DNA of 64,000 nt from Paracamarosporium sp. OC-R06-R3 (taxonomy: Eukaryota; Ascomycota; Dothideomycetes; Pleosporales; Didymosphaeriaceae). Positions within the stretch are counted from its first letter, which is position 1; every line of letters starts with the position of its first letter. Below the pieces are notes generated by a model. That model worked only from the letters and a program-made list of their open reading frames with translations. It did no database searches and was not told the DNA's origin. The translations under genes were made by a program, and so were the position numbers. Positions 33,249-45,099 of this stretch are shown piece after piece. The stretch covers positions 372,001-436,000 of the forward strand of contig JACVRA010000171.1 of assembly GCA_019828545.1 (NCBI GenBank). Direction: 5' to 3'.

Positions 33249-36012
33249 ATGGCAAATTCAAAGTGAGTCAAGATGGGCGCAGCCGCTCGTGGCTGCGCCG
33301 GCCATCAACCGAGCCTGGGGAAGGCATCAGACTGACGGACCCCTAGATACGAATACGTACGCGCCTTTGAGCAGCCTGACAGCCTGCTGCCCAACACCTT
33401 CATTGTGGTGCGCATCGATGGCCGGGGCTTCACAAAGTACGGTCCCCTTCCAGACCTCCTCTGCTCAGCTCCACTCTCTCCCTTCCAGCCTTTTTTCCCT
33501 TCTGGATCGTTCTGTAGCTGCCTGCATTTGAGGTAGACTGCGTGTACGGTTGAAAAGAAATGTTTCAGGAAGCGAGCAACCATCACCCGGCATATGCTAA
33601 TGAGCTCGCTACTGCAGACTGACCACCAAGTACAACTTCGTCAAACCCAATGACCGTCGGGCACTGGATTTGATGAATGCTGCGGCTGAGGCCGTCATGA
33701 AAGATTTGCCGGACCTCGTATTGGCTTACGGTCAAAGCGACGAATTCAGGTATGTTTTCCTGTCTTCCATTTACCCATGTTTGATGGAGATTGAATCTCT
33801 AAGAGAGGAACACATGTCCAGCTGGAATCAGAATGTGGGCGCTCTGTTTGAGGACCTCTCAGCTGATGTGTGACACAGTTTCGTCTTTCACAAGGACTGC
33901 ATGCTGTTCGAGCGACGGGCAAGGTACGCAATCCCACATCATCCTTATATCCCATTGACATATTAAAATGTGGTGTTGTGCAACTTCAATTTGCTGACAG
34001 AATCCAGCAAGCTTGTGACAACGATTGTATCAACCTTCACAGCTAACTACGTGCTTGGATGGGCCAAATACTTCCCGGACGCACCCCTGACGGCTCCCCT
34101 GCCCTCATTCGATGGACGGGCAGTATGCTACCCCAGCAACACTAATTTAAGAGACTACCTGAGCTGGCGGCAAGCTGACTGTAAGTTTTGCTACGATTGG
34201 CCTCGGAGGACCATGCATACATATATATCCGAAGCCTTAATGCACCCCCACGTCGGGCCCTATTCAGCTCGAACATGTATCTTATTCTGCACAGGCCACA
34301 TAAATAACCTCTATAATACTACCTTCTGGGCACTCGTCCAACAAGGCGGTCTTGACAACCGAGTCGCAGAGAAAGAACTCTCGGGCACTGTCTCTGCGGA
34401 CAAGAACGAAATCCTGTTCAAGAGGTTTAACATCAACTACAACAACGAGCCGGAAATCTTCAAGAAGGGCAGTGTGCTCTACCGAGATGTAATTTTCCTT
34501 GTTTTAGTTTATGGAGCGACCAGCTGAATATTGCAGTTCTTTCCGACATCGACACACTCATCACCGACGCCCGCAAAATCATCTATTCAACACCCGATAC
34601 CACAATCAATAGCAAGGCCATTATCTCAACCACTGGGTTACACACAGAGCGACCTCTTTCGCTCGTCGTCTGCTTCTGGAGCATCAACAGTGACAGCATC
34701 AGCACTTCGCGGTCCGACTTTCCTCTCAACGTCTACGACCCCATCACCTCCTCCGTCACCACCTTCGCTCCCGATGCCCACGTTCACCAGTGCCTTCGAA
34801 GAGAGACCCTCCGTCGGCTGGCCTTCAACATTCTCGCCCTCGACTTTAATGTCTATCTCTCCACCCGCCAATGGCTCAGCCCAACGTCATCCTCTTCCAG
34901 CGCTGATGCCCATTCCACTCCCTCCACCAACCCTTAAACCTAGCACGCGCCCGCCTCCATCGCTAAATCCACCAAATCCTACCGCGCACACCAACACATC
35001 GCCGCTTGCCTCGCCTTACGTAACAACCCCAGCCGCGTTTCCTTCACGCACGGCGTCCAATTCCAAAAAATCTGTAAAGCCAATCTCGCACTCTGCCAGC
35101 GCTTCGCTCTCAACACACCCAAAGGCATCAGCACCGCCATACAGACCGTCACCGAAACGCAGCCCAAGCATGTCCGTCCTTGAACTCGGCGTCTCCCGCG
35201 GTCCACCTCAGATACCCGTCCGCATCTCCTCCATACCACCAAACCAAGCCCCGCGGAAGCTCTCCCTTCCTTCCCAAAAGTCGTACGCTCTCCTCCGACA
35301 AGAAGCTTCAGAATTCGCCACTGCAAATCCCGCAAACATCTCCTCTCACCGTGGTACAGGAAGACCCAGGACGCCGCCCCAGCAACTCATGACGATGAAA
35401 GAACTTCCTAGCCCACCCGCAGGTGACTATGATGTAGGCGGTGTGAGAGGCGCAGTCATGGGCTCAGAGCCGCGGGACTGGAGTCATAGTTCGCCGCCTC
35501 CTACGCGTGGATCGGCCATATCAGGAGGGAGCGAGACTGGGCATGGCGAGATGGAAAGTCTAATTGTCAATCCGGTGATTCCACCTAGTCCGCCAGGAGG
35601 ATCTATGCGCTCACACTCGCGTGCGGGGTCGACTTACTCAAAAAGCTATTCGTTCCCTGCACCGCCTTCAACGAGAAGCAGCGGGGTGGGCGTGGAGCAA
35701 TTTGCGGCATTCGATTGGGCCAGTAGAGAGGAGCTGGCGCCGGAGCAACCGCCGGCTGTGCCAAAGAAGTCAAAGAGTAGGGCGAAGAAAGACCAGAAAA
35801 CGAAGAAAGGGAAGGAGAGTGGAGCTGATGAAGGTGGTTGGGCAGCAAACACACACGGCAACGAAGGGCGACCGGTGCAACTGAGCAAGACACAGAAGGA
35901 GAAAGAGCGCAAAAAGCGTGGCAAAGCGAAAATTGTCACCGAGCATATCGACATCATTGGCGATAAGTTCTGGGAGAGAAGACCTTGGATATTGAGCGGA
36001 AGGACGGGATGA
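33249..36012 (+). CDS. THG1: tRNA-His guanylyltransferase with a long C-terminal insertion
   Basis: Thg1 adds the extra G at position -1 of tRNA-His, an essential identity element. Seven exons (33249-33262, 33347-33436, 33618-33749, 33879-33923, 34008-34180, 34295-34488, 34537-36012) give about 707 residues. The catalytic core covers about residues 1-216: [13 protein letters not shown] with the metal-binding Asp, the SDEFSFVF block with the second acidic pair, FTANYV, FDGRAV and [10 protein letters not shown], all intact. Every intron phase is confirmed by this conserved core. The last 30 residues ([25 protein letters not shown]) are the conserved Thg1 end. Between them lie about 450 Pro/Ser-rich residues not found in yeast Thg1 (about 237 residues). 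Confidence 0.9.
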
Positions 36013-36784
36013 AATTTTAGCAGCTAACACACATTCATGTACATGTAGGAGCTGGATATCTCTGATTATGCATAGCGTAAGGATGGAGTCGGCGTGTTCA
36101 TGTCTCTACTTTATATCACGGATGTATGGGGCACGTTAATAAACATGTGATGGATGCAAGATGGAACGAGTATAGTCACGGCCTTCGTCAATTAAGATGC
36201 CTATATTTACTGCATGTAATGTCTGTGTATCTTGTTGTATCAGGGCAAAGGCTAGGTGTCATAACGCGCTCAGCACAAAGGAACACTTCTAGTTCTGGCT
36301 ATACACACGAAAGGCGGTCCGCCGTTTTAAATCTTCCTGTGAAGGACAACGACCGACGGAGAAGCTGTGGAACCAAGCGAATGAATTGGTACAGGCGTAT
36401 TTTGATCTCAGGAAGTGAGCTGACAATGTCACGGCTGACTCCAAACGCCAGCAATGCGGCACAGTTCGTGCGGGGCAGGCAGGCTGTAACGTAAGTCTCG
36501 TGGGGGCCTGATGTCGATCACACGAAGCAGGGAACTCCTCGCTGATTCTCATTCAATCCGCTTATATTACCGATCCAACCTCAAAGATACTGTCAGACTT
36601 ATGACAAGTAAGCGCTGTGTTGGTGCTCCCGAGATAGTCCACGCAACTGGTCGCTTGTTGATGTCGCACAACCTGGTAGGACTGGGCAACCTGCAGTACA
36701 AAGTGAGAGATGGATGTTCCACGCTGAGTTCATCCCTCACTACCAGGGTCTAATGCTATCAGCATCACTTAATCGCCCAGAGAG
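36013..36784. other. Intergenic region
   Basis: About 0.77 kb between THG1 and the HET-domain gene, with the 3' UTR and a promoter. No gene supported. Confidence 0.45.
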
Positions 36785-38752
36785 ATGGATCTTCCACGTT
36801 ACGAGTACCAGCCCTTATCAGGATTCGACAAGATTCGTGTGCTTACACTTCAGCCATCCAAACGCGATCGGATAGTATGCACACTCAAGGAAATCAGCTA
36901 TACCGATAGGTGTTACCAGGCTTTGTCGTATGTCTGGGGAGCGCAAGAAAAGCCATTCAAAGCGGTTGTTGTCAACGCCGACGGTATTCCTTACCGATCT
37001 ATACCGTTAACTGCAAGCCTTCAGCATGCTCTTCTGGATCTCAGAGAGTGTAAAGAAATCGAGGAAAAGACGTTCTGGATCGATCAAATCTGTATTAACC
37101 AGGACGGAGACGAAAAGGATGCACAAGTCGCAATGATGGGCAGTATCTACCGGAACGCGCGGAAAGTCATTACATATGCAGGCCCCGCAGTCAGTAAAGA
37201 AGTTGAAGAAGGGGGGATTACTCTTTTCAACACGGTTCGCCAGATTTATCAGAGGTATTTTGATGTCGTCTACGAACATGCCAAACTGTACTTACTTCGA
37301 ACATTGTCTCATGAAAGAATACCTCGACTCTCTGAGAGCGTTGTTGAAGAAACGGAACAGGAACATTGGGAATGGCTGATCTCGTTGGCTTTTGGAGATC
37401 GGACAAGGAGGCTTTGGATTCTACAGGAGCAACTGTTGAACAAGGATATATTTATCTTACATGGACCGCAACTTTTAGATTGGGAGACAACAGCGCTGAT
37501 ACCGAGTCTTTTCTGTGCCGACATACTCCCGCGGCGGTTCATTCTTAGGTATTGGATCAAAAATCCAGCTATTCCCTTCAGGAGCCCTGACGACGTAGCT
37601 TATCTCTTGCTACCCCTATGCCTCGATCGAAGGTCCCACCACACCAACTTTCAAGTCCATCAGAACAGAAGTCGAGCGATCAAAGGTTTGCTCCAGAACC
37701 TCTTCAATTATGGTGATAATCTAGAGTGTTTTGATCCTCGGGATCGGATCTACGCGTTATTGGGAATATCGGACACTAGTGAATTATGGATACATCCAAA
37801 CTACTCCCGAGAATGCACCATGGAGGTGATCTTTCGGGGTATCATAGAGGGTAGCAGAGACCTACTCCCATTGATGATTGCTTGTCTTGGAAACGATTTG
37901 ACGAATGACAGCTCGGCATCTTGGGCGTACCAAAGACCTCGTCCATATAAGCTGAAGCAGTTCGGTCTATACGAATCCGGGTGCCAACCACACCCAGTGG
38001 CAATGTTCTCCAGGCGATTTCGTTTACCGTTCCTAGGAAATTCCCTTGTAGTCAAAGGCCGCGTGTTAGACTTAATTTCCATCTCTACAGGACTTGTAGC
38101 TTGGTCGCACTCCTCTTACTCTATGTTCACCGAAGACGAAGGAAAGTGGTGGGATGAAGTGCGACACGTTTCGCAACTTGCCGACTTCTTTCATTATATG
38201 GATCTAACGTCGGATAATGTTCTTTCAATTTGCAGAGCACTTTTTCTGGATTCAGGATGGAGCCCCGGTACAAGAGACGGACGTTCACTTGCCGCAGAAG
38301 CAGCATTTTATCTGTGGAGTTTCACGTCTACTAAAGAAGAAGATCTTTGCGCAAGACGACCGAGTCACACTTCATCGACAGAATACAACAAAGCTCTGGC
38401 GCGGACAGTGCAACAAATTGAGGCTCTGTATAGCTTGGCTGACGTTAATGAGAGCGATGCCCACGTCGCTAAGCACAAAGCTGTCGCAAACAACGTTGTG
38501 CACGCGCTCATTGGTAGAAAAGGGCGGACAATGTGTGTCACTGAAGCGAAGCGTCCCTGCAACGGAATGAATGAAGTGTTGAAGGATGATGTCATCGTAG
38601 CCTTGCAAGGGGCAGACAGACTGTATGTGCTGCGTCCAGCCGGTAACAAGTTCCGACTTGTCGGTGATGCGTGGGTAGATGGCTTGATGAACGGGGAGGC
38701 TTACGAAGGGCTAGACCCTAATGATGTGGACGTGGATATAGAAATCATCTAA
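36785..38752 (+). CDS. HET-domain (heterokaryon incompatibility) protein
   Basis: Single exon, 655 residues. The HET domain is clear from YQALSYVWG (about 44-52) and FWIDQICINQDG (97-108), followed by the usual R-x-x-x-V pattern after the metal-free core (MMGSIYRNARKVITYAG). The middle contains DRIYALLGISD, another regular feature of these proteins. HET-domain proteins cause cell death when incompatible hyphae fuse and are expanded in Pezizomycotina. The C-terminus reads GRKGRTMCVTEAKRP..DDVIVALQGADRLYVLRPAGNKFRLVGDAWVDGLMNGEA, the normal end of this class. The gene appears intact and full length. It is a standalone HET protein without a NACHT or repeat domain. Confidence 0.93.
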   Translation: MDLPRYEYQPLSGFDKIRVLTLQPSKRDRIVCTLKEISYTDRCYQALSYVWGAQEKPFKAVVVNADGIPYRSIPLTASLQHALLDLRECKEIEEKTFWIDQICINQDGDEKDAQVAMMGSIYRNARKVITYAGPAVSKEVEEGGITLFNTVRQIYQRYFDVVYEHAKLYLLRTLSHERIPRLSESVVEETEQEHWEWLISLAFGDRTRRLWILQEQLLNKDIFILHGPQLLDWETTALIPSLFCADILPRRFILRYWIKNPAIPFRSPDDVAYLLLPLCLDRRSHHTNFQVHQNRSRAIKGLLQNLFNYGDNLECFDPRDRIYALLGISDTSELWIHPNYSRECTMEVIFRGIIEGSRDLLPLMIACLGNDLTNDSSASWAYQRPRPYKLKQFGLYESGCQPHPVAMFSRRFRLPFLGNSLVVKGRVLDLISISTGLVAWSHSSYSMFTEDEGKWWDEVRHVSQLADFFHYMDLTSDNVLSICRALFLDSGWSPGTRDGRSLAAEAAFYLWSFTSTKEEDLCARRPSHTSSTEYNKALARTVQQIEALYSLADVNESDAHVAKHKAVANNVVHALIGRKGRTMCVTEAKRPCNGMNEVLKDDVIVALQGADRLYVLRPAGNKFRLVGDAWVDGLMNGEAYEGLDPNDVDVDIEII

Positions 38753-40393
38753 AGGTGTATCCTTCAGCTCAGCTATCTAGTAGGGAGTTTCGTTGTTTCA
38801 CGGTCCCATATCGCATAATATTTCGACCTGCTACAGTTCCCAGGTTTGGGTAGGTCGAGCCGTCAGGAAAGCGGAAATAGCTCCGAAACGAAGGTGCGCT
38901 GACGCGGCTGGTCGCGAAGCTAACAATTGGCACATATTCACCGTCTTACGCTCTCTAGCATGTTCGTCTAAAATTTATCTATGATGAGCACTAGCCACCC
39001 ATCATTTCAGGAGCGCCACATAGTGAGGCGAATGCACTGGTGTTGAATCACAATACAACATCAGGAAAGGAAGCATCCCTGGTCTGGCGACACCGGCAAC
39101 GTACCATTAGCTCCGAACTCGATGTCTATGAGTGATGTTCGATTTACCAGATTCGAAGGAGTTATGAGAAGTATTCTTACAGGCAGATTTTGGATATCAT
39201 CCTTAGGTGAGCATTTGTTGACGAGTTTCACCTTCTTCCGGACATCCACATGAAAGGGGATGAGTAATTGGGCCGGCGTACTGTAGCTAAACTTGGAAAA
39301 ACACTGGCAGATTTTTTATTGCGGGTCTTCCATTGTACATCCTAAATGTACGACGCATGTCCGGCCCGTTTCAAGACGTGGTTGAACTACAACGAGAGGG
39401 GTTAGCCTTGCCAAAGCTTGATACTTCCAGGCGGGACAACCTTACTCAGGGAGTTCGCGGAGCATACCAAGTCGATTATTGGAAGATCAGGGCTATGAGT
39501 TTCTTCGGCGCGTAGTTGCACAAAAGCAGAGCAATTACTGCCAACCAGAACGACACCAATATGTGTTAGTGCATGACAGCCCACTGTTCTACCACTATGG
39601 AAGGCAAAGAGCCTACATGTAGCAAGAATTTTTGACAAATTGCGGGAACGTACTATGTCATAAGAACGTAAAGTCAGCGCTAGCTGATTTGAATGGAACA
39701 CGCTTCCTTGCTTTAGCACTGACAGCAACTCTTCATATTGTTAAGAATACACGCTATGTGAACATTACGAAGGCGCTCAGAAGATTAATCTTAGGAGCAC
39801 AGGATTGTTTTCTCGGTTGGCTTGCTTGGACAAGGTGTACAGTTTCCTCGCCCAACAAAAGGAGTACGAAAGGACTGGTCTAGATGTGGAGATATTCTAG
39901 ACTAGATTGAAGGGATGCGGGATATTGCGATGCCACAAGGGACTTCAGCCACTATTGATATGCATCACTAGCCTCACATTATGGCGCCGAGGGATTAGTT
40001 AGCATCTCGTTCACACAGTTCGATTGGACGTATCGGTTGTCCGGCTGGCTTTGAATTTTAAACAGACATGCTGGTTGGTATTCTTGCCTGGACGTGTTCG
40101 GTTCTGTTATGAGGGGTTTTCGAGTCTGAGGATGACCGGACGAACTTCCGTGTCTTAGCTATACATGACATTGCCGTTTGGGATGTTCGGAGACCATGTG
40201 AGATCCTAATTTGGGTCTTTAGAAGATCAGCTAGTGTAAGATCAAGTCTAGGACTTCCTCGTGAGAGGTACTATTGCGGTGCGGTCTTTGTGAAAAATCT
40301 CCTTAAAAAGCAGCATGATCCTCTTCGTCTCTTGTGCACTAACTTACCATTCAACAATATTTACATCTCAATCCACCAGGAACCATCCACATC
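38753..40393. other. Gene-poor stretch of 1.6 kb
   Basis: No ORF above about 100 residues, and none of the short ones has recognisable features. The last part, 40270-40393, contains the likely promoter and leader of the small secreted protein gene. Confidence 0.45.
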
Positions 40394-40702
40394 ATGCGTT
40401 TCTCATTCATCGCCATTGCCGCTCTTCTCGGCACCGCCTACGCCCTACCGCATGCTGTGGACGCCCCTTCAAAGGCCGCAGTGAGCGATCCCCTGTCCGC
40501 CCGCGCGGCAGAGGCCAACGCTGTTGCGGATCCCGACCCCAAGAAACACCACGGTCACAAAGAGAAAGATCACAAGCCTAAGAAAGGCCACAACCCGCGC
40601 ACCGCTGAGCCCTTGGCTGAACGTGAAGCGAAGAAACACCATCATACCAAAGAGAAAAACCACAAAGAGAAAGATCACAAGGGCAAGTCCGGCAATGCAT
40701 GA
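40394..40702 (+). CDS. Small secreted His/Lys-rich protein
   Basis: Single exon, 102 residues. A clear signal peptide MRFSFIAIAALLGTAYA ends at residue 17. The mature part is short, very hydrophilic and cysteine-free. It contains two imperfect repeats built on KKHHGHKEKDHK and KKHHHTKEKNHKEKDHK, each following an A-E-P/P-D-P acidic stretch. No domain is recognised. Possible roles, all inference, are metal (Zn, Cu, Ni) binding, a cell-wall or plant-interaction secreted protein, or a precursor of small peptides; no dibasic KR site for Kex2 was seen. The long leader and position in a gene-poor zone fit a facultatively expressed gene. Confidence 0.75.
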   Translation: MRFSFIAIAALLGTAYALPHAVDAPSKAAVSDPLSARAAEANAVADPDPKKHHGHKEKDHKPKKGHNPRTAEPLAEREAKKHHHTKEKNHKEKDHKGKSGNA

Positions 40703-41093
40703 AGGATCTCTGGGGAGTGGTAGTGCTTCGTCAGAAGGATGTGTGGCGGGTTTGTGGGTCTCGTTGGTTATGTCGTCTGTTCGATAGTTGGGTCAATTCG
40801 ATGTGTTGAATCAATAGCCTGCTAGGGTGAATGTAGTTCGATATTATCTTTATGTCTCTCATGACTAATCTCTCACGTGGTATAGAAGAATGTATGATTT
40901 GTCGCTCTTATTACCCGTGACGACGCTCTCGATTGTCTTAACCTCATGAGCTAGCAAAACTAACGCATTTTGAAAGACGAGCCACAATTACTGCAAGTGT
41001 CTCCGAACTGCTGAGACTTCGTTGTGACGTATGTGCATTACATAGGCCTCTCCAATCCCTCAATGCACGTCACCGTGTACCGGGTGACAATAC
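40703..41093. other. Convergent intergenic region
   Basis: About 390 bp between the secreted-protein gene (+) and an unknown gene (-). No gene seen. Confidence 0.4.
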
Positions 41094-42088
41094 TTAGCAC
41101 ACCTTTTTCAGCTTAGCTCGCCCATCGCTCTGGCTGCCATCCTCGTTGTCGCTGGCCATGACGCGCTTTCGCTTGTGCTCCTCATGCTCCTCACTGTCGG
41201 TGTGCATGGGTATGGTATTGACTGATGCGGATTGCGGATCGAAAGGTGTGTGCTCTGCAGAAGCGCACTGATTGCCGGGGTCTTGTGAGAATAAATTGCG
41301 TAGTTGTTCCTTCGCGAAAGCTTTCTTTTCGGTAAGCAATCCTGTTGAGCAAACTCAGCGCCGTACCTCATCTAGTCACAAGAAAGACATACCAGTTTGT
41401 TCACCAGAGTCGATTCCCTTTGCAGCAGTACCTAAGTACTCCTTCCCACCTTTTGCTGCTACCGCGCTCGATACTGATGCAGATGTAAACCTCTTATACC
41501 AAAATTCCGAATAATATACTTACTGAGCAATTCGTGGTCAATGTGACTCTTTGCATTCACTGGCAGTACCACCGCAAAGTCATAGTGCCCTTCTTCCACA
41601 TTGTCAATTACTACCTTGCCGGCTATTTGCTCTAGCGAAGGTTTTCTGCCGGTCCGCTCCAATATGGCTTTCTGGAGTGACTCTCCCTGTAACCTCCTCT
41701 GCCCGTAGAATCTGATGTCCTCATATTTGATAAGACTGTCTTTGCACGCCATAAGGTACTCTGCATGGTATCCGAACAGATTCTCAAAGAATGCGATCTT
41801 TTTGTTACGGTCATCAAGTTCATTGAGCAGTTTATCAATTGCGGACTGCTCCTTGTCACGATTCTTAACCTCGTCGAGCAGAATTCCGATGGCGGAAGAC
41901 ACCGAATCGGGATCTGCACCGCATTGTAACTTCTTCGCGGCCGAAACGAAGTCGAAACCCGCCAGCGATTCGTCATTGATGGCATCTTTACCGTGCACGT
42001 CTTCCATAGACACGTCTGTTAGGAGTGCGTTCTGTTTATCGGTAGACACGGTCTCGGTCGAGCTATCGTCCAGCTGGGGTTCCGACAT
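41094..42088 (-). CDS. Hypothetical acidic protein
   Basis: Three exons (42088-41524, 41473-41393, 41341-41094) give about 297 residues; both introns have strong GTAAGT or GTATGT donors and keep phase. I do not recognise the family. The N-terminal 60 residues are acidic and Ser/Thr-rich, then a helical region with heptads (IGILLDEVKNRDKEQSAIDKLLNELDDRNKKIAFFENLF) suggests a coiled coil at about 65-105. A compact-looking part IAGKVVIDNVEEGHYDFAVVLPVNAKSHIDHELL follows. The C-terminus has basic runs KRKR and KLKK, possible nuclear localisation signals. A nuclear role is only a guess. Confidence 0.7.
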
Positions 42089-42483
42089 GACGTCTATGTT
42101 CGTTAGATTGTAGTCTTTTGAAACCTTACACAGAGTACTTGGTTGACAGAAATTACAATTGTGGTTGATTTTTTTGAGCTGGCGGAGAAGAATCAGGGGT
42201 GTCGGGGTGTGCGAGAAAAATAAACGATCTAAGCTCGTAATTCACCTAAACTCTTGTCTGGTAATAATCTTGGTAATAATCTAACGCTGTATAAATTTCC
42301 TAAGCTAATATGACAAGCGAAGTTCCTTTTGTCTCGCTCAGAACGTGACGTCGCTGACACTCATATTGTTTGTACCTCATCAGTCGACGTGTCTGACGTA
42401 ACATGGCTTCACTTTACCTCCGGTCTACCTTTGCTAAAGCAATACACCTGCCCGGTTGAACTCAGAGCACTCATCTCTCGACG

Positions 42484-42491
42484 TATATAAA
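42484..42491 (+). promoter_or_regulatory. TATA box candidate
   Basis: The sequence TATATAAA is followed by CT-rich DNA (42500-42560), the arrangement of a fungal core promoter with a transcription start in the pyrimidine tract. No coding region is seen behind it. Confidence 0.45.
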
Positions 42492-43120
42492 GACGACATC
42501 TTCTCCATCGCTTCTCCGTCTCTTCATCTTGCCCTCACAGTTTTGTCTTTATTACGTACTAGACGCCAAACTGAAGTCTTACTAACAGACAGTAACGCCT
42601 CACCACCTCTTGCTCCAGCGTAAGGCTAGTCAGATACCTGAGGTTTGGGGTATATGATTCTCTGACAGGCCGTAGCTGTCCACGACTTACATGTCAAATG
42701 ACATTTAGGGAAGGCGTACTTGTTTGTACGCTCGTGTTAGTACGCCAGAGGAAGAGGTTGCAGCTGTAGATTGAATAAATAAGGAGAAGACATCCCCAGG
42801 AGAGGCTCATCATTTGCGGCGGGAAGAGGACAGCGCAGCTCAAGTCTCGCTTGATATCATGATTGTACTCTATTGCTTGTAGATGTTGGATCAACGCCCC
42901 GTACGTCGAAGTCTAAACATATGTTCACGTAGCCAGTTGTCAAACCAATCAATCTTGCCCGGCGTTCTTTATCGTGATAAATCGCTTTACTGCAGAGCCG
43001 CCTTGACCAGTTTCACGGGCGTTTAGTTGGTGAATCAAAGTCCCAATCCACTCTCACCTTCACCAAGGAATCGTGCCTGCCACTGGGACGCGGAATCGCG
43101 CTCGGGCCACAGCCCTCTTC

Positions 43121-43128
43121 TATATAAA
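43121..43128 (+). promoter_or_regulatory. TATA box candidate
   Basis: The sequence TATATAAA is followed by about 110 bp of pyrimidine-rich DNA (43130-43240). Same layout as the site at 42484. What is transcribed from it is unknown. Confidence 0.45.
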
Positions 43129-45099
43129 TCGCCATTGCTGTCCCCTCACTTGATCAATCACTTCCATCGTTGCCTCGCGTCCCTCTCGTCTACTTTATTT
43201 CTTCATCCACCTTCCCTTACCACGCGTCCTTTCCTTTTAACATAGCCTTCTCTAGCACCGCGGTGCAGGTGACTATCACCACCAAACTCCCGACCAGCTC
43301 TAGCTCTTGCTGCAGGTGGTACCACCCACTACATCTTCGTCTCGCTTGATCGCTCGATCGCGAGGAGTTGGTCTAGTTAGAGAGCCTCCGGTATGGGCGA
43401 GCTTGCTCCCCGACAGGCCGAAAAGGTCCATGGCTTATTCAATGCAGCAGACCTTGAGGGAAGTCGTACTTACGTCAGAGGGAGGGTCTGCAGTTTACTT
43501 CGGTCTGCTGCGTATAGTTGTGCGGATTCTCCGCCGGTGGGACTCACCATGGGTTGCGGGTTGTGGGGGCACCCATCGAGTCTGACGTAGGTTTTGAGAA
43601 TGCGGTCCGTAGATTGAATCTATAGAAAACCTTGAGACACAGTTGAGGACTTGACTATGCAACGTGTTCCCATAAGTTATGCTGGCAGGGCCGGTACAGT
43701 GACCAAGAGACTGTCGTGCATTGCTATTTGTTGGCCAACTGCAAGCACATGTGAGTGGGATCTCTGTGGAAACAACTCTTGAAAAGATGATGTATGTAGT
43801 CAGCTATCCCATAGAGAAATTGTTATGAAGCCCTCATCTCTGGGCTCTTTCCTCCCGCAAAACGTATTATCCCTGCTCACGCGTGCTTTAGCTCAATACG
43901 ACTACGACACACTATAATTGGTGTCGACTCACCGCAGTTGCTGAATCCTTTCGCGGAGAGTACAGGCATAAACGCTGCTCAGTACACGCGTATAAAACAC
44001 GTGAGATTTCAATTAAGGCCAAGTAACCGGACCGAATATGCAGGCTTTGAAGCCAAGTCAAAACTAATAGTCTACTAATACTATTATGAGATGAGGCAGA
44101 GTCATAACCTTCTACGCGAAGTGCAGATACAGTGTCGGTGGAAGGAAACGCAAAGCACGATGGAGAATATGTGGCACTCGGTTAAACCTTCCTCCCACCT
44201 CAACAATGTGTCGATTCCGTGCAACATTACCTTCACATCCACCGGAAACTGATTATATCAGATGAGATGATGGTCACTTGTGCTTCAAGAGCTGCACGTT
44301 CGTGCGATCAAAGATGTTTGCTCGATCCGGCCACCTTCTTGTTGCGCTAGAATACATTAGGAAGATGTAGATTAAAAGGCATAATTGTCACTACGTACAC
44401 TAGCAACTGGGCAGTTGGCTTCTATAAAACAGATGCTGTATTAAATTACCAGCAGTTACGCTTGTTGAGAAGCGGCCGAGTACTTCCCGTCCACTGCGTC
44501 ACTATCACTGACATAATCGTACAGCATGGTTTCATCGGTAATGGTTCGTGATGAATTGGGATATTTTGCCTTTGTATACCCGAGGTATTTCAGATACGGG
44601 CCTTTGGCATGACTTCGTGGCAAATGGCTTCCGCATTCAATTCAGCAGATTCGGCCGCCCATTGCGGAAGGCGCACGCAGCCCGCTGCAACTAACGCCTG
44701 CACAGCTAAACAAGACTTTCCGTGACCCTTTAACTCATCCACTTCATGATCATATTCTGGCCAGGTACAGTCGTTTTACCGCCTCCCCTTCCATTTCACA
44801 ACCGGTCTTAAGTTATCCGATATTTTCATTCATTGCATTTCCTACCACGATCTCAGAATCGCCCAAGTATACCCAGGCAACACTCAATTGGATGAACGCA
44901 GTTTCAGGTGAAGCGGAAGTGGATCGAAAAGTTTAGGTATGTTGACTTGACAAACACGTGCTTCACCTCTTAACACCACGTGCCTACGGGTACCTACAGA
45001 CGCGCTGCGCACTGCCTTTTAAAGCTTCCGCCCGGCACGTTCGCGTCCATTCCACAACAAGACAGCTCTCTATCCTGCACTAATCATCACCTGTGCCGA

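Larger units (their letters stand above)
42089..45099. other. 3-kb gene desert with two TATA promoter-like sites
   Basis: No convincing protein gene in 3 kb on either strand. Two promoter-like sites (listed separately) each consist of a TATATAAA or TATATAAAT box followed by a pyrimidine-rich stretch, as at strongly expressed fungal genes, but no long ORF follows. A 65-residue ORF at 43393-43590 is the only small candidate and is not supported. Possible explanations are non-coding transcripts or decayed genes. Confidence 0.5.

Noticed and set aside
32716..33261. 181-residue minus-strand ORF upstream of THG1
   Set aside because: Overlaps the THG1 start and has no recognisable features; GC-rich chance frame.
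43393..43590. 65-residue ORF after the second TATA candidate
   Set aside because: Position fits a transcript, but the sequence has no signal peptide, domain or repeat and I cannot support it as a gene.
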